A stretch of 64,000 nt of DNA from Posidonia oceanica. Taxonomy: Eukaryota; Streptophyta; Magnoliopsida; Alismatales; Posidoniaceae. The stretch lies in NCBI GenBank assembly GCA_037176725.1, contig JAZBRS010000029.1, positions 40,744,001-40,808,000 on the forward strand. The letters run 5' to 3'. The notes beneath the pieces were generated by a model. That model was not told the origin of the DNA. It saw nothing but the letters and a program-made list of their open reading frames with translations, and did not search any database. This document shows, in pieces, positions 1-12,345 of this stretch (the stretch's first letter is position 1; each line of letters opens with the position of its first letter). Made by a program: the position numbers and the translations under genes.

Positions 1-469
1 AGCAGAATATGTCAATGTAAAGTAAAAGCATTTATATGATGAAATGTTTCCTTTGTTTACCTGCACACTCTTGCATTTTTGTTAATAATCAAAAGACATA
101 CCTTTCTTGACAAAAGGAATTGGCTAAGCTATTTTATTTTAAAGGAAGATATTGCAATGCATGTTGATGAATAATAGTTTTTACATGCATGTTACTGGTT
201 TGAAATTGAATGGAGGGAATTAATTTCTGGCCTCAACTAAAGAGATGGAAAATTAGAGCTCAGTGGACGCCGATTGTGAGTCATCTGTGGATGCTCTAAA
301 GATTGTTGCCTAAGCAACGACTTTGTTGAGAGAACGCACTCAAGCCGTGAGACACGCTTGAGTAGGACGTTAACTCCGAATCTGGGTGAGTCGATTGTTG
401 CATCATTGGCCAGATTAATTCAAATTTTCCTACTTACTAGGTTTTCACTTGTATGCAGGGTGGATTGTT

Positions 470-670
470 CTCTTTTGTTTGTTTTCTTTGGTTTTCTGAT
501 TTTTTTGCTATTTTCGGGTTTTATAATTCTTTTGGTATTTTGAGTTATATAATTTTTTTGGTCTTTTGGGTTATATGATTTTTTTGGATTTTTGGGTTTT
601 CTAATTTTTTTGGGTTTTCTAAATTTTTTTGGATTTTGGGTTTTCTAATTTTTTTGGATTTTTAATTTCT
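470..670. repeat. T-rich low-complexity tract in Tat-A 3' region
   Basis: Repeats of the form TTTCTAATTTTTTTGGATTT. The block with its left flank (about 328-460) is similar to 28,271-28,580 in Tat-B, and a like tract lies at 58,440-58,640 in Tat-C, always just downstream of the integrase end in element sense. No coding content is likely. Confidence 0.7.
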
Positions 671-1380
671 CTAATGGGGAAAGATGAGCACCTACTCTAA
701 GCATTTGCCTTAGGGTCTGTTTTAACCAAATGAGTGGACCCTACATTCGTGGGCATGTCCCTTATGCCATGCTTGCACCTTTTAGAAACTTTGGTCCACG
801 CATCAGTCCTTATTCGGGTTGTTATTCCCTTAGCCTTTTCAGTCTTTGACTACCTAGGGTTGCTTACTCCTTGCCTGTCAGTGGGAATAGGATGGGGGAG
901 GTTTCGAGATGTAGTAAACTCTCGATTTTGGCTTAGATCTTGAATTCCACTTGCCTTTCCTTCATCCTTAATGCGTCTTTCTAGGATTTATGCCTTAGGT
1001 ACATAGACAGCTTTTGCCATGTTCGTTTTCTGCTCTTTGGACAGCTCTTTGCTGACCTCTTTCAGTTGGGCAATTTCTTTTAGTCTCTTTTCATTTGTTC
1101 CTCACTTGGACAGCTTCTTTGCTGCCTTCTTTCCTCTCTGTTTGGGCAGTTTTTGCTGCCATCTTTCTAAACACTTTCTAAGTTATTTAGCAAGCTGTTC
1201 ATACCATAAGCCTCTTTTTCGAGCCTACCTTTCCCTTATCTCCCTATGCAGTGTGTACCTAGAGACAGGTCAAGGCATGGGTCCCTCTAGATGTTCCTTT
1301 TCTTATTGGCTTTGGGAATCTCTCCCCTTTTCCAGCTTGATGTTAGGCCCTAGGTCTTTTCAATGACATAAGCATACTGG

Positions 1381-1603
1381 TCAAGGGTAATACCTTTTCA
1401 GGTGTATTGCATTCCAGGGGTCAGGAAGATCTATCCCGTTTTGGGACAATCGATAGGCATTCCCTAGATATCCAGCAACCACTATGTAGGGCCCTTCCCA
1501 GTTTGGCTTTAACTTTCCCTTAGGGTGGGGCTTATTGTAAGGCAACACCTCTTTGAGCTCTAGATCACCAATTTTAAATTTGCGTTTGATTACCTTTTTT
1601 ATT
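1381..1603 (-). pseudogene. Integrase C-terminal remnant of Tat-A
   Basis: About 73 codons on the minus strand keep the end of a Ty3/gypsy integrase, including KLKPNWEGPYIVV and PWNAIHLKRYYP followed by a natural TGA at 1381-1383. It aligns with the same region in Tat-C (stop at 59,356) from the KKVI residues onward. Just upstream in element sense the similarity stops abruptly and is replaced by the spacer that in Tat-C lies near the G-patch/RT junction. This marks an internal deletion of protease, RT, RNase H and most of integrase. It cannot encode a working integrase. Confidence 0.8.
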
Positions 1604-2104
1604 ATTACTAGCTAAACTAGGGAATAAATTACTAGAAAGTAAATTGTGCGAAAATAAAATGCAGAAATTAAAAGCAGGAAAGAAATTATTCACAAGGCTA
1701 GGGGGATTGCCCCTAGGTTTGCTTCCGTGGCGGAAGCAGCGCGCCATTGGACGTTAGTCTGTGGCCCCGGCCCCTTCTTGCTTAAAGGGGCAAGGCGTCA
1801 CTGAAGAGGCTGGTGAGTTCACAAAGGGGGTCAGTGTCCTCTGTTTAAGCATCTTTGGAGGAGATGGAGGAGTCGGTTGCTGAGACGTCCGGAGGCAGGG
1901 AAATTTTTGGAGAAGGGGGAGGACGATGCCAAGGACCTCTTTTGTGCAGGGGGAAGAGGTTGGTGCTTTTGTCTCAGGATCCGTCAGGATGTCGAGGATG
2001 ATCGTGTCAGGAACTTCTTCAGAGTGGGGGGAAGAAGTTGGTGCTGTTGTTGTTGAATCTGCTGGGATGTTGGGAATTGTATCTGCCTCTCGCTTGTCGT
2101 GTAT

Positions 2105-4241
2105 CTACAACCCAACTGATATAAAATGATTTGATAAGGACCATGCCAAGGGCTTGCTCAGACTTGAATGCCCAAGGTACCCTAACCCTGTGTCATTAAA
2201 CTCTAGATCTGATTCCAACAGATGAATGGTCACTAGCTCGGACTTAGCCCCTGATGGACTGTCTCTCACTTCCAGATGTGCTACTGGATGGTTGGGCATG
2301 GGATCTTGATGTATCTGTAGTTTGTGCTGTCCTGCCTGGGCCTCCCTTAGTCTATCCTTGAGGGCTGGCCACATTATCTCCCCTCTATCATTCAGGTCAT
2401 TAATTTTATCCTTCAACACAAAACATTCCTCAAGGGTATGTCCATTTTTCTGATGGTACGCACAGTACTTGGACATGTTTGTGTTGGGAGCATTGGGCTT
2501 AGGAATCGGGGGCTACAAATCCCCACTCTCGACTAGCATCCTAAAGATGTCTGGGAGTGCTTCAGGGAGTGGTGGATAGTTCTGCCTTCTCGGCCCCCTG
2601 TGTACCTGCAATGGAGGAATATTGTTGTAGCTCCTCTGCCCTGGTGGTGGTCCCCTGTACTGATTATTTGCTTGCCCCTGTTGGGCATGCATGGGGAAAT
2701 TCGGGTGTTGGGGTTGGAACTGCTGAGGTGGCTGCCTTGGTGGTTCTGCCTGCTGGAACTGAGGCTGCTGAAAGTGCTGGCCCTTCCATCCCCTCTGGTT
2801 TTGCTGCGTGGATAGCTGTGCCATGCTTCCTGTGACACCCTCCACTGTGTGTCCCACAGTCTTCTTTCTGTTCTTCCCCTCAAGCTCTAGGAATGGCAAC
2901 TCTTCCCTGTTGCGCATGACCTTAGTAGCCTGCTCGTATAACTGCGGGTAAGTATGGAAGTCACCTACCAATAGCCCAACCCTGAGCATCCCCGTGGTAT
3001 TTCTGGCTATGATTTCCATGGCCTAACCTTCGGGTATGTAGCATTCTGACCGAGCGGCCATATCCCTCCATCTGCTTACGAAGGTAACGAAATCTTTGTT
3101 GGGCCTCATCCTCTTAGCAGTGAGGTCGCCTGCAGTGGATTTATGTGGCACCCAATGGCTGTATTGCTTCAAGAATTTTCCTTCAACTACCCTGAAATCC
3201 TGAAGATCATAGGTGGTAAGGGTGTCGAACCATTTTAGAGCTTCTCCTTGAAGGGTCTTGAAGAAGAGATATACAATAAGCCCCGTATCATAACGGTACG
3301 GCAGAGTATCCATGGTGAAAGCAGCAAGATGATTCCTGGGATCCTTTGTTCCATTGTACCTCCTCATCTTCGGCATTTTGAACCCTGGGGGAAGGGTGAA
3401 GTGAGGGAACTTGGAAGTGTCATAGCCTATCGGCGCTTTCGATGTGACCCCGGCCTCTACTAGTGCTTCGGCAATCATCCTCTTGAGGTCCGACCCTGGT
3501 GCATTGTGTGGCCCTTGGCTTGGGTGCCCGAGTGTTTGATGAAGTAGTGATGGGTTATGTGGTGGAGGGAAGAGTGAGGATTGGGGTGGAGTATGGTAGT
3601 ATTGCATGTTAGTGGGATGTTGTGGTGGGTATGGTATTCCAGGATATGATATTCCAGGATATTGCGAGACGTAATGGGTCGTGTATGGTGGAGTTAGATG
3701 GATGGAAGGGTAGGTGGTTGTTGCGTGGTATTGTGGGAATGAACCCTGAGTAGGAAAGTTTATAGTGGGGTTTGGTGTGGTGTGTGTAAGTGGGCGTGGT
3801 GAATGAGCCGCAGTGGTAGTTTGGGCAATAGTGCCCGTGGATGTTTGAGGTTTGTGGGTCGTTACATGCAAGGTGTTGCCCAGCCAGGGATTGCCGCACC
3901 TCGTTGGTCTCTTCTTCGGTTGGATAAGAAGCAGTCACAACGGGGGGTACAATAAGGGAAGTAGCCTCGGGATATGAATGCTCAGGCGGGGCGTTCCGTG
4001 CTTGAGAGTGATTTGCCTCTCTTCCTTCTTCATATGTTGAACTCTTGTTGAGTTCTAAATCAGTGTTGTAGTCGAAGGGGATGGAGGCGTGTGGGAATTT
4101 TCACCGACTTGCCGCTTTTGAGAAACCCGGGGTTCCTAGCCCTTCTATCTGGGAAGTTGGAGGGTCAAGGAAGAACCCATTCAGGCTCCAGCCCGGTTGT
4201 TCCGTGGAGGTAGAGGTGAAAGATGTGCCAGTACGCTCCAT
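2105..4241 (-). pseudogene. Tat-A gag pseudogene
   Basis: Gag forms the capsid-like particle of the retrotransposon. The start is taken as the ATG at 4241 (MERTGTSF), the first after the leader. In order: a Pro/Tyr/Gln-rich N-terminal region, a Retrotrans_gag core near 3,030-3,450 (LPPGFKMPKMRRYNGTKDP, then GEALKWFDTL), a Gln/Pro-rich linker near 2,550-2,850, and a zinc-knuckle-like CAYHQKNGHTLEEC near 2,430-2,465. The tail (SLSNHFISVGL) resembles the end of the Tat-C G-patch segment, so protease and most of the G-patch are missing. Breaks: an in-frame TGA near 4,100, a frameshift near 3,870-3,940, and TAG at 3023-3025 and 2513-2515. The two TAGs lie between segments that stay in one frame. 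Not functional as it stands. Confidence 0.8.
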
Positions 4242-4649
4242 TATAAAACTGTTCTTTAAACTATTATAGATACCTAGAAAAGGAAATTACAGACTCAATT
4301 ACACTATTTAATGCAGACCCGATTAAGTAAAGTAAAATAAAAGAAGCAGTTATTGTTCTGACGTTCCTGTAACCTATAGATGATAAGAATTAAAATCCTG
4401 CAAACAAGGCACACGGGAACATTCTACCTTGCAGTCGCCTGTAATTCAGGCGACCAAACAAGTCACCGGTTTTAATGGCAGCTGAGCGAGACGGCTTTTG
4501 AACAGGCGGCTCAGTACCTGTTCTTCCAGCAGCCAAGGTCTATTCTGGACAGACCGCGCAGCAAACAAGAAAATAAAAACAAAGCAAGTTTCAGACAGGT
4601 TGCAGGTTTTTACTTGTTGAAGTGAATAATTAATCAATTAATTAAACCT

Positions 4650-7190
4650 GCATGTTCACAATTAATGGGATTTTTGGCTTATGGTTACCACTCTTTGACC
4701 TTCGTTCAAGGTCTACCAAGAGGGCCTAGGCAGCGAGTTTGTCTCTCTAAAGAGGAGCCCACCACCTAGGATTATGTCCTTAAGATCGGTCCTTATCAAA
4801 CCATAAAACAGTAAATAAACAAGGAATATCAAAGTATCAAGTATCTACTAAAGATTATTTTTTACTTATGGAAGAGGAGGAGTCAAAAATAAAATCCTAG
4901 GACACCTTGAGTTCTTAACCTAACCGTCCCAATCAAACAGAGTATGGGTGAGCGACTTGCACTGGCCCGGTTTGCTCTGTATGACTGTTCTAGTTAGAGA
5001 AAGAGATCTCAAGGAACTCTAACTTTAATAGCAAAGAAATAGTTTCCACCTTAAGGGTGGACACATGTAAACCAAAAATCCGAATAAAAAACTAAAATTA
5101 CAGTGGATAGGATGTTAATTAGATTTTAAACTACTGCAAATCTAAAAGAAAAACAACACAAGCTATTGAAAATAATAAAAGATCTACATTGAAATAAAAA
5201 ACCCAGATCCAGTCGCCTGTAATGGGTGCGTCTGGAGTAGTCACCGTACTGAACTGCGACTTACTCAAACGCCTATTAACTGGGCGACTGGAAATCGAAT
5301 GTTTTCTATTTTTAGAATAGTAGTAACCCGACCCTCTATGACCGTAGACAGGAGGTTGTCGTTGCCTCAAAGTGCTAACGTGACCTCTTGCCTTAAGATC
5401 AAGGTGGTTGTGTTAGAAAACTGTTCTAATGTTAGAAAACACTATGGGGTTTAGGAGTTGTGAAAAACCTAAGCGCACGGCCTCCTAAACCGAAAACAAC
5501 AAAGAAAAACCAACTAGATCTAAGGAAGGAAATGAAGGAAGGATGGAAAAAACTCACGTAGCACAGAGGATTGGCTAAAGTCGGTCCCACCGTGATCGCC
5601 AGTCCTGTAGATGTGGATTTGGGGGTGTTTTTGAAGATGACTGCGTTTCCACGTACATTGTCAACTTTGTTGTGATCACCACTTATCAATGAACGGACAA
5701 GACGCCTGGGGAGATGATGATGATGTGGGTAGTCGGCTCACTAGATCGACGGCAGGGTGTCGTCCAGCGGCTTCCTCGTATTACGTGAGTGGATTCCTTT
5801 TCCTTCAAAAAAAAAAGTAACAGAAGATCTGGATGAGTTTGTGTGTAGTAAATCGATCAGATAAATAGGAGATAACATAAATAAATGCAACTAATACTAA
5901 CCGGGGGTTGTTCCCTACATGCATATGCCATGAATCTAATCTAAAGAATGCAATAATGAAAATAAAGAGAATGGAAGATGATACTCCCTTCACCCTCGTG
6001 CTGTATGCAGTGGGATGAGGAAGCGGAGGCACGATTGGAGCTCCGGGAATCCTTAAGATCTCTGGGATTCGAGGTGGGATACGGTGATCTAGGGTTTCTG
6101 GATTGAAGGTGGAGGCTAGGGTTTCTCACTTAGAAGATAATGAATTTTGCCTCCTCCAAAACCTAAAAATTCACCACCTTTTCGATCCCCCAAGCACTGA
6201 CTCACGGAGCCTTTTTATAGGTTCGTGGGACACGGGTGGCTTAGACCTAGGAAGGTTCTAGAAGTTTCTGGAAGGGAACTGATATTTAGGGTGAGTCACC
6301 GCTTAGGCAGGCGACTGGTGTAAATATCTCCCGAAAAGATCGTAGAAATGCCAGGAAACCACCGCGTGACTAGGTCAGCGGGGAGTCCACGTCAGCTAGT
6401 CGCTTGTAATACAGGTGTCTAACTGTAGCACTAATCCAGCAACTAAAAGATTTGTTTCTGATTTCTATGAGATAAATCCTGGATTGGTTACTGATTTTTA
6501 GGAAGATAAATCACTGATTGAAAAACGTGTTTTAGAAAGATCTAGGTCTTAATTTGGAAGACACCTAGGATTTTCTAGATTTATTCCTTAATTGATTATA
6601 TGATTTTTATATGATATATCATATATTAAATACTTGAAGACCATGGAAATATCGATAATGTAGAAAAAGCATTATAATATTTTATAAAGCCCCCCATGTA
6701 TTATATTAATGTCCAAGATATTAATTATCAAACTAGAGAGAGAGAAATTGCTAGTCGCCTGTCTCAGAGGCGCCTACACATTCCAGTCGCCCCTCTGAAA
6801 GGCGCCTGGATGTGTCGCCGCTTTGGGAGGCAACTAGCTAGGTCTTTTGTATTTTTAGCCCTATCTTTTAAGTTAATCCAAAAAAACATGATAAAAACCC
6901 GAAAAACTTCAGAAATCTCATGAAATCGTAAAAACATCTTCTTTAACTCAAATCTGCCACTGATCTGAGTAGGAAAAAGGGTACTCAAGGTACTCGGACT
7001 TGCCACAAGTCTGAGTGCGCTAGCTATGCCATAGCTAACAGCCTTGAGTCAAGTAAAATCAAGCGATGCTTTAAACAAATCACGGAAAATCTGGAAAATG
7101 TGTTATTAAGGCTTGGTTGTATGATATGGGGCGCCTAGTTGGTTCCTATCCTCTAAGAACTCTCAGAAATGCGAAAATTGGATATCTACA
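4650..7190 (-). repeat. 5' LTR of Tat-A (inner end approximate)
   Basis: The outer end at 7190 is exact (TGTAGATATCC on the minus strand). The inner end is estimated from alignment with the Tat-B LTR (31,740-34,638), with which it shares long blocks such as the ACCAAGAGGGCCTAGGC stretch near 4,720. It carries many copies of a short inverted motif, AGTCGCC, spacer, GGCGACT or GGCGCC (for example 5211, 6294, 6753, 6785, 6812; another at 4433 in the leader). Short ORFs in it are not genes. A second LTR copy is not in the window, so the length is uncertain. Confidence 0.65.
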
Positions 7191-7860
7191 GATACGTTTG
7201 CCCGGTTGGAGAGGTTTGCCCAAGCCTTCGATTCTGAAGAGAGGCGGGCAAATAGGTTTCTAAAGGGCCTTCAACCCAGCTTGAGGGTGAAGGTGATAGG
7301 CTGCCGATGCACGACGGCAGCTGATATGGTCCAGATGGCTTCCCACTTTGAGGAGGAATACCAGCAGTATGTGGATGGTCGCTCCAAGGGGAAGACCAAG
7401 TCGTCCTTTGCTTCTCGGTTCTTGTTCTCTGGTCCACCAAGTTCCAGTGGCACGAGTAGTCCGGGAAAGAGAAAGAAGGACAGATCTGGAGGTGTTTCTG
7501 GTGCCCGACACAGCTTGACTGGAGGTAGCAGGACCGGTTCTGTCTCTAGTGCGCGGCACAGTTTTGCTGGAGTTAGTAGCGCCGTTCCTAGCCAGGCTGC
7601 TTCGAGTGGACAGGGGAGTGCCCAGTGTGGCCAAACGAGTCACTTTGCGACGAACTACCCATGAGCGCAGCAGACTACAAGTCAGAGTGGAACAGGTTGC
7701 TACAACTGTAGGAGACCAGGACATGTGCAAGAGTTCTGTCCTGATCCTCCCAAGAGAGCGAGGAGTGCACCACAACAGTTGACTTGGGGGCGGGTGTTCA
7801 CCATTTCTACTCCCAACAGTGGGCCCTCTGGTGATGTTATAGAGGGTAAGTCCCCGTAGT
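7191..7860 (+). pseudogene. Tekay gag, C-terminal half
   Basis: The frame reads from the Tat-A junction (DTFARLERFAQAF) through ANRFLKGLQPSLRVKV, a typical Ty3/gypsy gag core ending, then a Ser/Gly-rich linker. A TGA at 7662-7664 interrupts it. A CCHC zinc knuckle follows at 7698-7739 (CYNCRRPGHVQEFC, spacing C-x2-C-x4-H-x4-C). The stretch 7,860-7,970 that should join gag to protease has stops and is degraded. Confidence 0.8.
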
Positions 7861-7973
7861 TTCCTTGGGTGGTGTGACCCATTGTATGTTGTTGTTTCTT
7901 TTCCCCCTGTAATATGAACTTTGTTGTTTAATTGGAGATGTTGTTGCTTGTGCTAAGGCCTTAGGTTCTTATT

Positions 7974-9821
7974 TTGTGGCAGGCCGAATGGCCAAGGTTC
8001 TCTGACTCAGGGAGTACTTTCTCCTTTGTCTCCGAGTCGTTTGCGGCGGAACTGGATGATGTGTCACCAAGGTTGGCTTTCCACCTGGATGTTGTAACGC
8101 CGCTGGGTGAGCACAGTTTGACGTGGAGATACCTGCCGTCTGTCGATCTGGAGCTAAACGGCCGAGAGTTCGATGCCTCACTTATTCTTATGGGCATGAA
8201 CAAATATGATGCCATTTTGGGCATGGACTGGCTGGGACAGCAATCTGCTATGATCGACTATGCTCGTAGGAGGATTTTCTTTGGAGTTGCTGAGGCTGGA
8301 TCCTTCTTTGTGCAAGGTGTACGCCAGGGTGAGCCGAAATTCATTATCTCTGCTATGAAGGTTTACAAGTCGCTGACTAAGGGATGTGTGGGGTACCTTG
8401 CTAGTGTGGTTACCTCTGTTTCTCCGGAGTTGGGCGTTCACAACATCTCAGTGGTGTGTGAATATCCCGACGTCTTCCCTAAGGATTTGCCTGGCATGCC
8501 ACCTCATAGAGAGGTAGAATTCACCATTGAGTTGGCCCTGGGAAGCGGTGCTGTTGCGAAGAATCCCTATCGTATGGCACCAGCTGAGTTGCGGGAACTC
8601 AAGGCCCAGTTGCAAGAGTTGCTGGACAAGGGTTTTATCAGGCCAAGTGTGTCTCCATGGGGAGCGCCTGTCTTGTTCGTCCGAAAGAAGGATGGTTCAC
8701 TCCATCTGTGCATTGACTACTGGATGTTGAACCAGATTATAGTGAAGAACAAGTATCCCTTGCCCCGTATTGAGGATCTGTTTGACCAGTTGCAGTCTGC
8801 ATCTGTTTTCTCCAAGATTGATCTGAGATCAGGATACCACCAGCTGAGGATCCATGATTCAGACATCCAGAAGACTGCCTTCTAGATGTGGTACGGCCAT
8901 TATGAGTTTACTGTTATGCCCTTCGACTTAACCAACGCCCCTACTGCATTCATGGAGTTGATGAATCGGATCTTCAGGCCTTATCTAGACCAGTTTGTGG
9001 TGGTCTTTGTAGATAACATCTTGATCTACTCTCTTGATGAGGATTCTCATGCTTTGCATCTGCAGGCGGTGCTAGATATTCTAAGACAGCAGCAGTTGTA
9101 CGCCAAGTTCTCCAAGTGTGAGTTCTGGTTGAGTGAAGTTATGTTCCTCGGCCACCTTATCTCTGGAGAAGGCGTCAGAGTGGACCCTGCCAAGGTTGAG
9201 GCAGTTAGCAATTGGGAGAGACCCAGAAATGTGACAGAGATTAGAAGTTTCCTGGGATTGGCAAGTTACTATCGGAGGTCCATCAGGGATTTCTCTTCCA
9301 TTACATCATCCCTGACAGCTCTGACCAGACAAGGAGTTCCGTTCATTTGGGACCACGACTGTGAGGCGAATTTCAACGAGTTGAAGGCTCATCTGACTTC
9401 TGCCCTTGTTCTGACTTTGCCTTCTGGTAGTGGAGGCTTCATTGTATACAGTGACGCAAGTGGTGTTGGGTTGGGCAATGTTCTGATGCAGCATAGCAAT
9501 GTGGTGGTGTATACCTCTCGTCAGTTGAAGGACCACGAGAAGAACTACCCTACCCATGATCTAGAGATGGCTGTCGTGGTGTTCGTGCTCAAGCTGTGGC
9601 GACACTATCTGTATGGGGAGCAGTTCGAGGTCTACACTGATCACAAGAACCTGAAGTATATATTTACCCAGAAAGACCTCAACATGCGGCAGAGAAGATG
9701 GATGGAATACTTCAAGGACTATGACTTCAGCTTGTTCTACCACCCTGGGAAGGCCAACGTGGTCACCGATGCTCTGAGTTGGCGTACGCACGTCATGGCG
9801 AGCCTGATGGTCAAGGAGTAG
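7974..9821 (+). pseudogene. Tekay protease, reverse transcriptase and RNase H
   Basis: Aspartic protease with a DSGS motif at about 8004, then RT from about 8,450 ([28 protein letters not shown]), and Ty3-type RNase H from about 9,430 ([20 protein letters not shown]). The RT is broken by TAG at 8883-8885. The catalytic FVDD box reads FVDN; the Asn codon is at 9015-9017, a single G-to-A change from an Asp codon. A TAG at 9819-9821 separates this part from integrase. The element cannot be autonomous. Confidence 0.9.
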
Positions 9822-9824
9822 ACC

Positions 9825-11346
9825 ATGCTTGAGGATCTGGCTGACTGTGGACTTAAGAGACTGCATGGGGGAGCGGGTGGTGCTTACATGGCAAGCTTAT
9901 CTGTTCGCCCCAAGCTGTTGCAGTTCATCATTGCCTGTCAGCAGATGAACCCTTTCATTCAGGCAACTGTGGAGAAGATGGAAGCTGGAGATGCACCTAA
10001 ATTCTCTTTCGGCGTATATGGGGAGTTGAGATTTGATCAGCGCCTGTATGTGCCCCAGCATGAGGAAGCCAGGCGGAGGCTACTGGACGAAGCCCACAGA
10101 TCCAAGTACATTGTACATCTAGGGACTACAAAGGTGTACCGAGATCTAAGGAGGAACTTTTAGTGGCCTGGCATGAAGAGAGAAGTGGCTGACTATGTGG
10201 CAAGGTGCAAGACTTGTCAGCTAGTCAAGGCAGAGCATCAGAAGCCTGGAGGGACCTTACAGCCGCTGGACATTCTAGAATGGAAATGGGAACACATCTC
10301 ATTGGACTTTGTGACTGGGTTGCCACGCACAGTGAGGAAGAACGACACCATCTGGGTGATCATAGATCGGCTAACCAAGTCAGCTCACTTTCGTGCAATC
10401 CGGGTGAATCTCCATTTATGGCGGTTGGCAGAACTGTATGTATCGGAGATTATTCGGTTGCACGGCGTTCCTATATCCATTGTGCCTGACAGAGACATGC
10501 GGTTTACCTCAAGGTTCTGGAGGACTCTGCAGGAGGTTTTTGGCACAGTACTCAATTTCAGTACAGCATTCCACCCCTAGTCGGATGGCCAGACAGAGCT
10601 GACCATTCAGACACTAGAGGACATGCTGAGAGCTTGTGCCATTGATCTGCAAGGAAGTTGGGAGGACATTTGCTGTTGGTTGAGTTTGCATACAACAACA
10701 GCTACCACGCCAGCATCGGGATGGCGCCATACGAGGCTCTATATAGTAGGCCCTGTAGATCACCAGTTTGATGGAGCAAGGTAGGGGAGCAGCAACTTCT
10801 TGGTCCTGAGATTGTGCATCAGTACGCGGACAAGGTGGACTTGATCCGTAGAAGGCTTGCAACTACACAGAGTCGACAGAAGAGCTATGCCGATCGGAGG
10901 CAGAGATTGCTGGAGTTCCTGGTGGGAGACCATGTGTTCCTGAAGGTCTCACCAACCAAGGGCGTGATGAGGTTTGGCAGGCATGGGAAGCTGAGTCCCC
11001 GCTACATTGGCCCGTACTAGATCACGAAGAGGGTTGGTGAGGTGGCATATATACTAGCCCTACCACTAGAGCTGTCAGCAGTGCACGATGTTTTCCACAT
11101 CTCCATGCTGAGGAAGTGTCTGGCTGATGCATCACAGGTGATCCTTGTTCAGCCAAAAGTGCTTCAGGAAGATCTCTCCTATGTTGAGGATGCTGTCCAG
11201 ATAATTGATCAGAGGGAACAGGTGTTGCAGAACAAGGTGATTCCGCTGGTGCTCATGTGATGGCAGCATCATGGAGCTGAGGAGGCCACTTGGGAAGGCA
11301 AGGATGACATCCTTGCTCGTTACCCGTACTTTTTCGCCTACCATTG
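9825..11346 (+). pseudogene. Tekay integrase with chromodomain-like tail
   Basis: The HHCC zinc region is visible (AHRSKYIVHLG, then ARCKTCQLVK). The catalytic core has SLDFVTGLP and IVPDRDMRFTS, followed after a stop by DGQTE. The tail has VFHISMLRKC and, near 11,160-11,345, a chromodomain-like module ending ATWEGKDDILARYPYFF. Breaks: TAG at 10161-10163, 10578-10580 and 11018-11020, a frameshift between 10,580 and 10,814, and TGA at 11258-11260. In chromoviruses the tail is thought to guide integration to heterochromatin. Confidence 0.85.
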
Positions 11347-11467
11347 ATTTCGGGGGTGAAATCCCTTTTTAGGTGTTTATGCTGTAACACTCAGGAATTC
11401 ATTCCCTTGTAATTGTACAAATTTAATGAATTCCTGTATTTGTGGATGGGTGTTATTGGCCTCGTAG

Positions 11468-11600
11468 GCCCCACCTGTGGTTTGCTGTGGGCCCACTTGT
11501 GGTTGTGTCGGTCCCACTTGTGTTTGCTGTGGGCCCCACTTGTGCATGTGTGGGTCCCACTTGTGGTTTGTTGTGGGCCCCACTTGTGGTGGTTGGTGGG
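11468..11600 (+). repeat. Short tandem repeats in the Tekay LTR
   Basis: Four to five imperfect copies of a unit around CCCACTTGTGGTTTGCTGTG, about 35 bases each. Confidence 0.75.
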
Positions 11601-11854
11601 ACCAGGTGGAGGCTTGGTCCCTATATTTATCCTTTTTGCATTCTAGTCCCTATCTTTTGTATTTGTGCCATTTCCTAATTCTTCGGGGGGTGTCATGCAA
11701 TTTACCCAGCATCTTACTATGCTTGGGCCCGCGTGACACTATGCACACGCGTTTCGTTCACAATAGGATTCGCGGACAATGTCGGTTGGTGAAGGCACGA
11801 GATCCGAGTTTTACGAGGAAAAACAGACACTGTGTGTCTTTTCCTTGACTTTAA

Positions 11855-12345
11855 ATTCTCGTGATTTTTCTCCACACCTCACCCACCTCTTCCTTCCTCT
11901 CTCTCTCTCTCTCTCTCTCGTGCACCACATCTCTCCCCCCATTCACTATTCATTTATATTCTCCTCCTTTCCCCCTTCAACCAAAATCCCTTCCGCCCTC
12001 CCCTGTTTTCCCTCCTCCTTCCACCCCTCCCTCTGTCTGCAACCCCCTTCCCCCCCTCTCGCCACCCATTCCCCCCCTCCCTCCTCTCCCCTCCTCTCCC
12101 CCTCCACCTCCTCTCTCCCCCTCCCTTCCCTTCTCCTTCCCCCCTTCCCATCTCCTCCCCCCCATCCTCTCCCCTTCCATCTGTAGACTTCCCCCTCCCA
12201 CTCGTCTCACCCTCTCCCTCCCTCTCTCTACGATCTCCCCCTCTCTCCACCTCCTCTCTCCCCCTCTCATTCCCTCCTTCCCATCCTCCTCCTCATTTCC
12301 TCTCCTCCTCCTCCCTTTCCCCTTTTTTTTCTCGTTTGTTGGGTT
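11855..12345 (+). other. Polypyrimidine tract in the Tekay LTR
   Basis: Nearly 500 bases that are almost only C and T on the plus strand, beginning with a (TC)n run near 11,900. It lies downstream of a TATATTTAT sequence near 11,622, so it may fall in the transcribed R/U5 part. Reading frames here have no support as genes. Confidence 0.85.

Larger units (their letters stand above)
1..7190 (-). mobile_element. Tat-A: pol-less Ty3/gypsy Tat-type element, 3' end outside window
   Basis: Reading on the minus strand, the order is 5' LTR (right), leader, gag, a short spacer, the last part of integrase, then a T-rich 3' region that runs off the left edge. Protease, reverse transcriptase, RNase H and most of integrase are absent. 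The right boundary reads CTACA on the plus strand (TGTAG at the LTR start on the minus strand) and is followed directly by Tekay gag codons, so Tat-A is inserted in that Tekay element. The lineage call rests on similarity of the integrase tail and spacer to Tat-C (59,356-63,100). The first 340 bases hold nothing else recognisable. It is probably a non-autonomous element mobilised by a relative such as Tat-C; that is inference. Confidence 0.75.
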